NCBI GenBank assembly: GCA_963704155.1
Contig: CAVPHF010000019.1
Coordinates: forward strand, 21,994 to 85,993
Length of the DNA: 64,000 bases
Source: Thiohalocapsa sp963704155
GTDB lineage: Bacteria; Pseudomonadota; Gammaproteobacteria; Chromatiales; Chromatiaceae
Direction: 5' to 3'
Shown here: positions 46,701 through 53,710 of the stretch, piece by piece
How the letters are laid out: each line of letters begins with the position of its first letter
Position numbering within the stretch: the first letter of the stretch is position 1
The notes under the pieces: generated by a model
The model's input: the letters and a program-made list of their open reading frames with translations, nothing else
Databases searched by the model: none
Told to the model about the DNA's origin: nothing
Translations under genes and position numbers: made by a program

Positions 46701-46947
46701 TCGCGCCCTTACTCGGCAGACGCACTAGGCAGGGCGGCGGCGCAAGGCCGGTAGCGCCGCCCGCGAGTCCAAGCGCTGCCAGCAGTGCCGGCCAGTCCGA
46801 TCGCGGCAGCTGGCAGGGATGCCGGGCCGGCATTCCGTCCGGGTTATCGGAATCGATCGGGCCGGTCTCACACCAAAGGCGCAAAGTCCCAGACTGAACA
46901 AAGTCGGGGGTCGCATCCGGAAGCCAGAACGCATGCAGGATCTTCAT
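43741..46947 (-). CDS. SNF2-family DEAD/DEAH-box helicase
   Basis: 1068 residues. The N-terminal 550 residues contain a Trp-rich SNF2-associated region. The ATPase follows: Walker A D-D-M-G-L-G-K-T-M near 630, the Walker B box L-D-E-A-Q-N-I-K-N (DEAQ), motif III A-L-T-G-T-P-V-E-N-R, and the C-terminal RecA lobe with H-G-G-T-S-R-T-R-R and D-R-A-Y-R-I-G-Q. A DNA translocase. With the SWIM gene 22 bases downstream it forms a two-gene unit seen in many bacteria. Chromatin-like remodelling or defence roles have been suggested, but none can be assigned here. Confidence 0.93.
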   Translation of the reverse strand: MKILHAFWLPDATPDFVQSGTLRLWCETGPIDSDNPDGMPARHPCQLPRSDWPALLAALGLAGGATGLAPPPCLVRLPSKGASPLPCPELARALPEPLDLSGAKPRIWEVDTVALERPIKQLSDLHYLAAFGGDDLEPGGDFLFWYWFTQALKQRLLRDQYLPALRYRQPPTPKGKRKLPASEFYGAWQWAAGDDDPLIAEAVERMPAACAAGLSTAPESAAKSGADAQQPFEAESLLRHCAEVLLDQLIRQTSWPAAFRKRVDATLLAPCLAPSADAARWATAAPNPAAGLELQRQWQAWRERILGSEQAAAFRLGFRLAEPPDDATGDQGSDPNDGHQDDWRLHFVAIAADDPSHQLPLADYWAATESERAQHCSRFGADFEQYLLLNLGLAARMVPMLWGGLDSAEPQSVVLDLDGAFDFLKESAWVLEDAGYNVIVPAWWTPKGRQRVKLRLRPSAGKAGKSAGSSPGAGHVNLSNLIQYRYDLAIGDQILTPEEWQQLVEAKTPLVRFRGQWVELDRDKMQEMLEFWREHGGETPSMSLTEILQRSAEDDAFEVDPEHALAAMLERLRDQSQLQPVDNPPGLQADLRDYQKRGLAWLGFLEGLGLNGCLADDMGLGKTMQVIARLVQERAGPDPVAPTLLVAPTSVIGNWQKEVQRFAPGLSTWIHHGAKREQDAKAFRAQAAEHDLVITSYALVRRDQKLLAGIDWHRVVLDEAQNIKNPKADQTRAVLKLPSRHRLALTGTPVENRLTDLWSIFNFVNPGYLDTQARFRKRFELPVQRDNNPVQTAILKRLVEPFILRRVKTDKSIIADLPDKLEAIAYCNLSREQAALYESVVRDVEQQLEEKSGIERQGLMLSTLMRLKQICNHPAQFLQDGSAFTAARSHKLERLQAMLEEVMAEGDSVLIFSQFTEIGEQLERALRRDSHYNTYYLHGGTSRTRREQMIDAFQDPDGEPSVFVLSLKAGGVGITLTRANHVFHFDRWWNPAVEDQASDRAYRIGQQKTVFVHKFVTIGTLEERIDAMIQDKKALAGAIVGNDESWLTQLDNDRFKDLIRLNRESVMG

Positions 46948-47107
46948 GGCGGCTATTGCAGCTTTGGCCGCCCATTAAGTCAAATCTCGCGATGCAAGCC
47001 AGCAGGGGCGAGGCCCCCGAGAGGCTGATGTCGACGAACAGGGCCGAGTATCGGCGGCTTGTGCCGACGACGAGACTCTCTCGGTCAAGACCAGAGGCTA
47101 TGAGGCG

Positions 47108-48328
47108 TCACGCATAGGCGGGCTGAAAGGCCTTCTCTGGCTCCATGACCGGCCCGTTGCCATCCCAGTAGGGCGAGAGCTTGCGCAGCTGGGCGACGAT
47201 GGGCGGCACTGCCTCGATGACGCGGTCGATCTCGTCGAGGGTGTTGTAGCGCGACAACGAGAAACGCGTGGTGCCATGCGCGGCGGTGAATGGGATGCCC
47301 ATGGCCCGCATCACATGGCTCGGCTCCAACGAGCCGGAGGTGCAGGCCGATCCGCTGGAGGCGGCGATGCCGAGCTTGTTCAACAGCAGCAGGATGGCCT
47401 CGCCCTCGATGTACTCGAAGGCGATATTGCTGGTGTTCGGCAGCCGGTTGGATGGGTCGCCGGTGACGAAGCAGTTGGGTACCTTGGCCGAGGATGCCTT
47501 GTTCCAGTCGGTCGCGCAGCGCGCGCACGCTGGTCTTCTCCTCGTCCATGTGCGCTATGGCCAGCTCGCAGGCCTTGCCGAGGGCGATGATGGATGCACT
47601 GTTCTCCGTGCCGGCACGTCGACCGCGCTCCTGGTGACCGCCGCGTAGCAGCGGCCGAAAGCGCGTGCCCCGGCGCAGATAGAGCACGCCGATGCCCTTG
47701 GGTGCGTGCAGCTTGTGGCCTGACAGCGACAGCATGTCGATGGCGGTGCTCTTGAGGTCGATGGGCACCTTGCCGACGGCCTGCACGGCATCGGTGTGGA
47801 ACATGACGCCGGCCGAACGCGCCAGTTCGGCCATCTCCTCCACCGGGAACAGGGTCCCGCTCTCGTTGTTGGCCCACATGACCGAGACGATGGCGACCTT
47901 GTCCGACAAGGCATCCATGTATTGCTGCATGTCGAGCCGGCCCTTGTTGTCCACCGTGAGGTAGTGGACCTTATAGCCGTCCTTTTCCAGGTATTCGCAC
48001 AGGCTAAGCACGGCAGGATGCTCGACGACGGTGGTGATGATCTCTCGGCGTTCAGGCTGTGCCTTCAGCGCGGACAGGATGGCGGTCGAGTCTGATTCCG
48101 TGCCACAGGACGTGAAGACGATCTCGGAGTCCAACTCGGCGCCGAGCAGCGCTTGCACCTGCTGGCGCGCCTGCTTGATGGCGCGGCCGACGCGGTCGCC
48201 GAACTGATGCAGCGACGACGGATTACCGAATTGCTCGGTGAAATAGGGCAGCATGGCCTCGACCACGGCCGGGTCGACCATGGTGGTGGCGTTGTTATCG
48301 AGATAGATACCGGGGGTTGCTGGGTCAT
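47108..48328 (-). pseudogene. nifS: Cysteine desulfurase NifS, two frameshifts
   Basis: A NifS-length reading frame is broken twice. From ATG at 48328 the C-tract at 48312-48316 is one base short of the frame that reads Y-L-D-N-N-A-T-T-M-V-D-P. The body then runs correctly to near 47487, through the PLP lysine region S-L-S-G-H-K-L-H-A-P-K-G. There one extra base diverts it, and the true frame resumes as K-V-P-N-C-F-V-T-G-D-P-S-N-R-L-P-N-T to the active Cys loop S-S-G-S-A-C-T-S-G-S-L-E-P and the stop at 47108. If real, no full enzyme is made. If sequence error, it is a normal NifS giving sulfur to NifU. Last gene after nifU. Confidence 0.88.
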
Positions 48329-48464
48329 GGCGAGAACTCTCGTGTGTCGGTCAGCTTCGGGCGCGCAGGTCGCTTAGGATGAGTGCCGGGGTGAGGAACG
48401 AGCCCGAGCATCAGCGGCTTGGTGTCTGCTGGGGCTCACGCTCGTGCACCCCAGCGATTGCTCC

Positions 48465-49349
48465 CTAGCCTGCGGCGCGTGGCACTTGGCCCTTTGGCGC
48501 CGGGATCACGCGGACGAACTCGCCCAGGTCTTCGACGATGCGCTGCTGGACGCCGTCCAGCGTGGTGGAGGCCATCTGGCAGCCGGAGCAGGCGCCGGTC
48601 ATGTTGACGTAGACGTCCTTGCCGTCGATGTCGATCAGTTCGATGTCGCCATGGTCGCGCTGCAGATTCGGACGGATCGCCTCGATGGCGTTCTCGATAC
48701 GGCGAATGCGCTGCAGGTTGGTGAGCTTGATCTTGCCGAGCGGTGGCGGTGCCGGCGCTGCCGGATCGAAGATCTTGCCCTGTTCGGCCAGTACGCGGGT
48801 CAGGATCTCTTCGACGCCCTCGTGACACGCGGAGCAACCGCCGCCGGCCTTGGTGTAGTTGGTCACCTCTTCGACCGTACTGAGGCTATTGGCGCGAATC
48901 GTGTCCTCGATCAGTACCGCGTCGACGGCAAAGCACTTGCACACCAAGGCGCCTTCCTCGTGGTCGTCCTTCCAGACCTCGCCACGGTAGTTGGCTACCG
49001 CCGCCTGCAGTGCCTCGCGACCCATCACCGAGCAATGCATCTTCTCCGGTGGCAGCCCCTCCAAGTAATCGGCAATGTCCTGGTTACCAACCTTGAGTGC
49101 ATCGTCTACCGTCATCCCTTTAATGATCTCGGTCAGTGCCGAGCTGGACGCGATTGCCGAGCCGCAGCCGAAGGTTTGGAAGCCGGCGTCGAGGATGGTC
49201 TCGGTGGCCGGGTCGACCTTTAGAGTCAGACGCAGGGCATCACCGCAAGACAGCGAGCCGACCTCGCCGATGGCGTTGGCCTCGGGCACGGCGCCGGCGT
49301 TGCGCGGATTGAAGAAGTGTTCTTTGACGGTCTCGGAATAATCCCACAT
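48465..49349 (-). CDS. nifU: Fe-S cluster scaffold NifU
   Basis: 294 residues with all three NifU parts. These are the IscU-like domain (S-C-G-D-A-L-R, F-G-C-G-S-A-I-A-S, and K-M-H-C-S-V-M-G supplying three Cys), a central BFD-type [2Fe-2S] domain (L-V-C-K-C-F and G-G-G-C-S-A-C), and the C-terminal scaffold with G-A-C-S-G-C-Q near residue 264. It builds clusters for nitrogenase from sulfur supplied by NifS. Preceded by a sigma54 promoter and an upstream NifA-type site. Confidence 0.97.
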   Translation of the reverse strand: MWDYSETVKEHFFNPRNAGAVPEANAIGEVGSLSCGDALRLTLKVDPATETILDAGFQTFGCGSAIASSSALTEIIKGMTVDDALKVGNQDIADYLEGLPPEKMHCSVMGREALQAAVANYRGEVWKDDHEEGALVCKCFAVDAVLIEDTIRANSLSTVEEVTNYTKAGGGCSACHEGVEEILTRVLAEQGKIFDPAAPAPPPLGKIKLTNLQRIRRIENAIEAIRPNLQRDHGDIELIDIDGKDVYVNMTGACSGCQMASTTLDGVQQRIVEDLGEFVRVIPAPKGQVPRAAG

Positions 49350-49423
49350 GGCCTGGCTCCGGGGTTGCGCGCTAGACAGTGATAAATGACGAATCGCATT
49401 GCTAACGACCTAGTGGCATAGCT

Positions 49424-49439
49424 AGCAAACCTCGTGCCG
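49424..49439 (-). promoter_or_regulatory. Sigma54 (-24/-12) promoter of nifU
   Basis: On the minus strand CGGCAC-GAGGT-TTGCT matches the TGGCAC-N5-TTGCW pattern with GG and GC at the required spacing. It lies about 75 bases before the nifU ATG. Confidence 0.85.
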
Positions 49440-49501
49440 CTGTTCTGATTCGCTGTAAGTATATGTAATATATAACTAAAACGGTAATCTTCCGGCGCCG
49501 A

Positions 49502-49517
49502 TGTCGGGGCCGTGACA
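49502..49517. promoter_or_regulatory. NifA-type upstream activator site
   Basis: TGT-N10-ACA (ten bases exactly between) about 65 bases upstream of the nifU -24 box, a usual distance for NifA binding. Confidence 0.6.
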
Positions 49518-49740
49518 AATCAGGCAGCCTTTCTGGTCGTGAACCTCACAGCAGAGACAGATCGCCATTCGGCAGTGGTTGCGGCGTTCGGGGCGGCAGT
49601 GAACGCCCGATCACGGCATCGGGGCCTTTGCCGGGTGCGACTACGGTATGATTTTGGCTGGTCTTGACCGACGGCCGCCTAACAGGCACGCGTGCCCGAG
49701 CCATTGTGCGATGACACCGGTAATCCGGGGGAGGACAACC

Positions 49741-50334
49741 ATGGGACTCGCACGGCGCGATACACAGCATCACACCTACGCCGACTACCTGACCTGGCCC
49801 GATGATGTCCGCTACGAGTTGATCGACGGCGTCGCCTATCTGATGGCGCCTGCGCCGACGCTGGACCATCAGGACGTGGTAGGAGAGGTTTTTCGACAGC
49901 TTGCGAATGCCCTACAGAGCAAGCCCTGCCGCGCCTACGTCTCGCCCGTAGACGTGCGCCTGCCGAAGGCGGACGAGGCGGACGATCTGGTGGATACAGT
50001 GGTGCAGCCGGACGTACTGGTGGTCTGCGATCACGCCAAGCTGGATCGGCGTGGCGTGCGCGGCGGGCCAGACCTGGTGGTGGAGGTGCTCTCGCCAAGC
50101 ACCGCCAGCCATGACCATATGCGCAAGCGCCTGGTGTACGAGCGCGCTGGCGTGCGCGAATTTTGGCTGGTGCATCCGGTCGACCGCATCGTGACCATCT
50201 ACCGCCTCGAAGACGGCCGCTACGGTCGCCCCGACCTGTCTGAATTGGCCGGCGAGACGCCGGTCGGGGTGCTGCCGGACCTGAGCATCCAATGGGATGC
50301 CCTGCTTCAGCGGCTACCCGAACAGGAGGACTGA
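49741..50334 (+). CDS. Uma2 family (PD-(D/E)XK-like) endonuclease protein
   Basis: 197 residues from an ATG preceded by a strong GGGGAGG. T-Y-A-D-Y-L-T-W-P-D-D-V-R-Y-E-L-I-D-G is the classic Uma2/DUF820 opening. V-Q-P-D-V-L-V-V-C-D ... D-L-V-V-E-V-L-S-P-S-T carries the PD-ExV-type catalytic residues near 87-115. The family is nuclease-like and expanded in bacteria with unknown roles. It lies on the opposite strand between nifU and the nifHDK unit, which looks like an insertion into the nif region. Confidence 0.88.
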   Translation: MGLARRDTQHHTYADYLTWPDDVRYELIDGVAYLMAPAPTLDHQDVVGEVFRQLANALQSKPCRAYVSPVDVRLPKADEADDLVDTVVQPDVLVVCDHAKLDRRGVRGGPDLVVEVLSPSTASHDHMRKRLVYERAGVREFWLVHPVDRIVTIYRLEDGRYGRPDLSELAGETPVGVLPDLSIQWDALLQRLPEQED

Positions 50335-50399
50335 GGGTTTGGGTTCCGCCGTTCGGGCAACTGAAGCTAGCCCCTGGGACGGCGCCGGGCCGCGCGGGC

Positions 50400-50684
50400 T
50401 CAGGGCGCGTCGTTGACCTCTGCGAGCACCAAGCCAGTGGCCTTTTCGCGACTGCCCGTGAAGGTGATGCAGTGCCGGCTGCCGTCGATAAGGTAGAGGT
50501 TGAAGCCTTCGGCCTCGCGGAATGCGGTGATACCGGCACTGATGTCGTCGTCCAGGCAGTGGGTGAAGTGGATGCCTGGGAAGGCGTCGCGCAGCGCCGC
50601 GACTGACGCCGTGCTGAGCCCCGCGCGCTTGACGATAGCGACGATTTGGTCGACGAATGCGTCTGTGATCTTGTCGTTGTTCAT
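50400..50684 (-). CDS. Small protein of the nif unit (possibly DUF6129)
   Basis: 94 residues with no Cys cluster apart from two single Cys. It opens M-N-N-D-K-I-T-D-A-F-V-D-Q-I, and the middle has F-P-G-I-H-F-T-H-C-L-D-D-D-I. It follows nafY by 43 bases on the same strand, so it belongs to the nif transcript. I believe it matches a small nif-linked family (DUF6129) but cannot verify this. Function unknown. Confidence 0.75.
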   Translation of the reverse strand: MNNDKITDAFVDQIVAIVKRAGLSTASVAALRDAFPGIHFTHCLDDDISAGITAFREAEGFNLYLIDGSRHCITFTGSREKATGLVLAEVNDAP

Positions 50685-50727
50685 GCGGTCGGCCTCAAAG
50701 AGGCGCCGTTCACCGGGAGCATCGGTG

Positions 50728-51441
50728 TTAGACCTCTTCGGTATCGCGCTCGAAGCGCACGCGCTCGTCCGTCGCTTGACCCATGACCTTGGCGAGCCAG
50801 GGTGGGGGCTTGTCGGCGAGCACGGCACCGAGTGCGGCGACCTGCGCGCGCGCATTGCCGCCGTCGGGGAACTTAATCGGGTGGATGTCGCGCTTGACCA
50901 CCTTGGCCGCGGCCGGGCCGCCGATGGAGGCGCAATAGAGCACCTGGCAATCATCGATCAGGGAGGCGCGATAGGCGTTCTTGTCGTCCTGTGCCTCCGC
51001 TGAACTGTCGTCGATATCGCGCAGGTCGATGAGTCGCAGGCCCTCGGCCGAGACCTGGTAAACAAGGAATCGGCGACAGGACCCGAAGTGGCCGTCGAGG
51101 AGTTCGCTGCCATTCGACGCGCACGCGACCCGAATGGAGCGCGGCAGGTCGCCGTCGACATAGGGCTCCACCGCCGGCGGTGGCTCTATCCCTCCACAAC
51201 CCTCTCCCTTCAGCAATGCGATGGCCTGCTTCAACGGGCTTGTGTCGATGTCGGCCAAGTCGCCGTCTGCGGCCGCCTTCAACGCCTTTAGGGTCAAGCC
51301 GTCGAGCTTCGCCGCGGTAGGGGGAAGGCCGATGGCATCGTCGAGCACGCGCAGCAACCGTGCCGCGTCTGTGTCCGGGAGTGCCCGAGCCGCGAGTGCG
51401 ATGCGCAGTGCGATGTCTTCGGAAAGGGCGTTTTGGCTCAT
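50728..51441 (-). CDS. nafY: NafY/NifX-type nitrogenase cofactor carrier
   Basis: 237 residues. The N-terminal helical part (about 1-100) resembles the NafY domain that binds apo-dinitrogenase. From about residue 118, I-R-V-A-C-A-S-N-G-S-E-L-L-D-G-H-F-G-S-C begins the NifX/NifB-like FeMo-cofactor-binding domain, with the conserved His in D-G-H-F-G. By analogy with Azotobacter it keeps apo-NifDK open and delivers the cofactor. The start at 51441 was chosen on family fit. Confidence 0.88.
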   Translation of the reverse strand: MSQNALSEDIALRIALAARALPDTDAARLLRVLDDAIGLPPTAAKLDGLTLKALKAAADGDLADIDTSPLKQAIALLKGEGCGGIEPPPAVEPYVDGDLPRSIRVACASNGSELLDGHFGSCRRFLVYQVSAEGLRLIDLRDIDDSSAEAQDDKNAYRASLIDDCQVLYCASIGGPAAAKVVKRDIHPIKFPDGGNARAQVAALGAVLADKPPPWLAKVMGQATDERVRFERDTEEV

Positions 51442-51481
51442 GCTGGGAGCACCTATGGTCGTGGATAGAGGCTGCCGACGG

Positions 51482-51676
51482 CTAGACCGGAATGATGCAG
51501 TCGTCTTCCATGCAGGCATCGAGGCATTGCGGCATGTCGAACTCGCCTTCGCACTCGGTGCAGCTTGCGGCGTCGATTTTGTAGACGCCCTTGAAGGGTG
51601 TGATGGAGTCGGTGGGGCAGATCGGCTCGCAGTCGCCGCACGCGGTACAAACGTCTCTTACGATTTGCAGGGCCAT
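51482..51676 (-). CDS. nif-associated 2[4Fe-4S] ferredoxin
   Basis: 64 residues. Cys motifs C-T-A-C-G-D-C-E-P-I-C-P (first cluster) and C-T-E-C-E-G-E-F-D-M-P-Q-C-L-D-A-C (second, with the long insert typical of the Chromatium-type ferredoxins). It can pass low-potential electrons to NifH or serve cofactor synthesis. It sits 32 bases after nifT on the nif transcript. Too short to decide between FdxN and other nif ferredoxins. Confidence 0.92.
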   Translation of the reverse strand: MALQIVRDVCTACGDCEPICPTDSITPFKGVYKIDAASCTECEGEFDMPQCLDACMEDDCIIPV

Positions 51677-51707
51677 GGTGAAATCTCCGGGATGATTCGG
51701 GTCGGGT

Positions 51708-51926
51708 TCAATCGTCCGCGCGCTTGAAGCGCAGCGTGGTCGGGAACGTGGGCGGCGGGCTGATCGGGTCGATGTACCAACGCGAACCGTCGGTGAGTTC
51801 GACCTCGCCGCCCCAGGTTTCCGCGGTATCGGTCTCGACGGTAGCGATGGTCTCTTCCATGTCCTTCTTCGCGACATAGAACAACAGGCCACCGGTATCA
51901 TTCCTTCTGAGCATTACGCTAGGCAT
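51708..51926 (-). CDS. nifT: NifT/FixU protein
   Basis: 72 residues, M-P-S-V-M-L-R-R-N-D-T-G and W-G-G-E-V-E-L-T-D-G-S-R-W-Y, the full NifT signature. It follows nifK in most nif operons. Its role is still unclear. A strong hairpin lies in the gap before it. Confidence 0.93.
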   Translation of the reverse strand: MPSVMLRRNDTGGLLFYVAKKDMEETIATVETDTAETWGGEVELTDGSRWYIDPISPPPTFPTTLRFKRADD

Positions 51927-51945
51927 TGGCTATCCTCCAAGTCGA

Positions 51946-51968
51946 ACGGCCGCGCGAAGCGCGGCCGT
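51946..51968 (-). promoter_or_regulatory. Strong hairpin between nifK and nifT
   Basis: A perfect 10-bp stem (ACGGCCGCGC with GCGCGGCCGT) and GAA/TTC loop, 16 bases past the nifK stop. In the nif direction it is not followed by T residues, so it more likely stabilises or marks an RNA end than terminates. On the plus strand a TTTTT follows. Confidence 0.6.
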
Positions 51969-51983
51969 CGTTTTTGGTTCGTG

Positions 51984-53556
51984 CTAACGAACCAAATCGT
52001 AGTTGAAGTCCGTTGTGCCCATGCCGCGGGTGTCGTCGTCGAGCTTCTCCAGCACGGCGTTGACCAGCGTGGTCAGGATGTACATGGCGCCCTCGTAGCC
52101 GTAGGTGGTCATGCGATGCAGGTGATGACGGTCGAAGATCGGGAAGCCGATGCGGATCAGCGGCACCTCGAACTCGGGTCCCTTGTGCAGCGTATCGCGC
52201 TGGATGAACTTGCCGTAGCTGTTGCCGATCAGGAAATCCGGCTTGTCGGTGAAGCACAGCGAGCGCATGTGCCACAGGTCCTTGCTCATGTGTACGGTTG
52301 CACCCTGGCCGTAGGGCGAGTCGGACAACAGCTTTTCCATGGCCTTCTTCCAGCGCTTGTTGGCATGGTTGCAGAGCACGTGGGTTGGCTCGGCGCCTAG
52401 CTCCATCAGGAACTTGCTCATGCCCATGACGAAGTCGGCGTCACCGTAGAGGGCGAACTTCTTGCCGTGCAGCCAGGCGTGGCTGTCGGTCATCATGTCC
52501 ACCAGTCGTCCGCGCTCCTTGGCCAGGCTCTCCGGGATCGGCTTGCCGGTCAGCTCGGAGACCTTCATCAGCAGCTCGTCGGTCCACTCCAGCCCCATTG
52601 GGATGTCGACGTGGTTGCACGGCTGCTTCCAAGTCATCTCGACGAACTTCTTGGTCTTCGGCAGCTGCCAGGGCTGCAGCAGCAGGGTGTCGATGGCGTT
52701 CGGGGCATCCTTCATCTCGTCGATGGTCGTCCCACCGTCGTACATGCGGTACTCGCCGTCGGCCGGCGTGTCCAGCACCTCGGTCGGGTCGCACAGCAGC
52801 GTGTAGCCGACGCCCATCTCCTGCATCATCCGATGCAGCACGCGGTAGTTGCCGAGATAGGTCTCGAAACCAGGCACCAGGTTGACCTTGGCATTGGAGC
52901 CGACCACCTTGTCTTCCATGAAGTTCAGCGTGAAGTAGCGCTGAATTCCCTCGAACATGTTGTCCCAGCCGGTGGTGTGGCTGCCGACGAAGCTCGGGGT
53001 GTGCGCGAACGGGGTCGGGAACTCCTGCGGGATGTGACCCTGCCTTCTTGGCGTTGCCGATGAAGGCATTGAGGTCGTCACCGATGACCTCGGCCATGCA
53101 GGTGGTGGAGACCGCGATCATCTCCGGCTTGTACAGGGCCTTGGCGTTCTCCAGGCCGTCGAACATGTTCTTCTGGCCGCCGAACACCGCCGCGTCCTCG
53201 GTCATGGAGTCGGATACGCAGGCGATCGGCTCCTTGAAGTGACGGTTGAAGTAGGTGCGGAAGTAGGCGACGCAGCCCTGCGATCCGTGCACATAGGGCA
53301 GGGTCTTCTCGAAGCCGAGCGCGCACAGCACAGCGCCGAGCGGCTGGCAGGCCTTGGCCGGGTTGATGGTCAGGGCCTCGCGGGCGAAGTTCAGCTCCTG
53401 GTACTCCACGGTCGTGGACCACTCGAAGGTCTCGTCGAGCTTGGCCTGATCGACCACCTCCTCGACGTTCTCGCGCTTGGCGCTCAGGTTCTCGACGTAT
53501 TCGTCTTCACGAAACAGCGGGTAGCTGGGTTTGATGTTGTCGACTGTCTGGCTCAT
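51984..53556 (-). pseudogene. nifK: Nitrogenase MoFe protein beta chain NifK, one frameshift
   Basis: Reads as a complete NifK of about 523 residues if one base is ignored. The N-terminal part has M-S-Q-T-V-D-N-I-K-P, the P-cluster Cys in A-K-A-C-Q-P-L-G-A, H-G-S-Q-G-C-V-A-Y and P-I-A-C-V-S-D. After N-A-K-K-A-G an extra base near 53037 throws the frame. The remainder (G-H-I-P-Q-E-F-P-T-P-F-A-H-T-P-S-F to the end T-D-F-N-Y-D-L-V-R) is in the next frame and looks fully conserved. As written only about 175 residues are made. Either an inactivating mutation or a sequence error. Confidence 0.93.
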
Positions 53557-53571
53557 GGGTGTGCTCCTGCC

Positions 53572-53590
53572 GCGCCGCTAATCCGCGGAC
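53572..53590. repeat. 19-bp nif intergenic repeat, copy 1 (nifD-nifK gap)
   Basis: GCGCCGCTAATCCGCGGAC, identical to a copy in the nifH-nifD gap at 55230. On the nif strand CCGC-GGATTA-GCGG can form a small hairpin. Confidence 0.8.
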
Positions 53591-53710
53591 AACGGCTTGG
53601 ATAGTAAAGAAGCTGCGAGGGTGCGAGGGGCGAGGACGAGCGCCAGACCGAGTTCTGCCTGTTGCTCGTCACTCGTCACTCGCCACTGGTCACTGATTCA
53701 GGTCGCTCGT

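Noticed and set aside
47085..47490. C-terminal 130 residues of the long nifS frame (Arg/His-rich)
   Set aside because: Out-of-frame translation after the internal frameshift. The true C-terminus with the active Cys is in the next frame.
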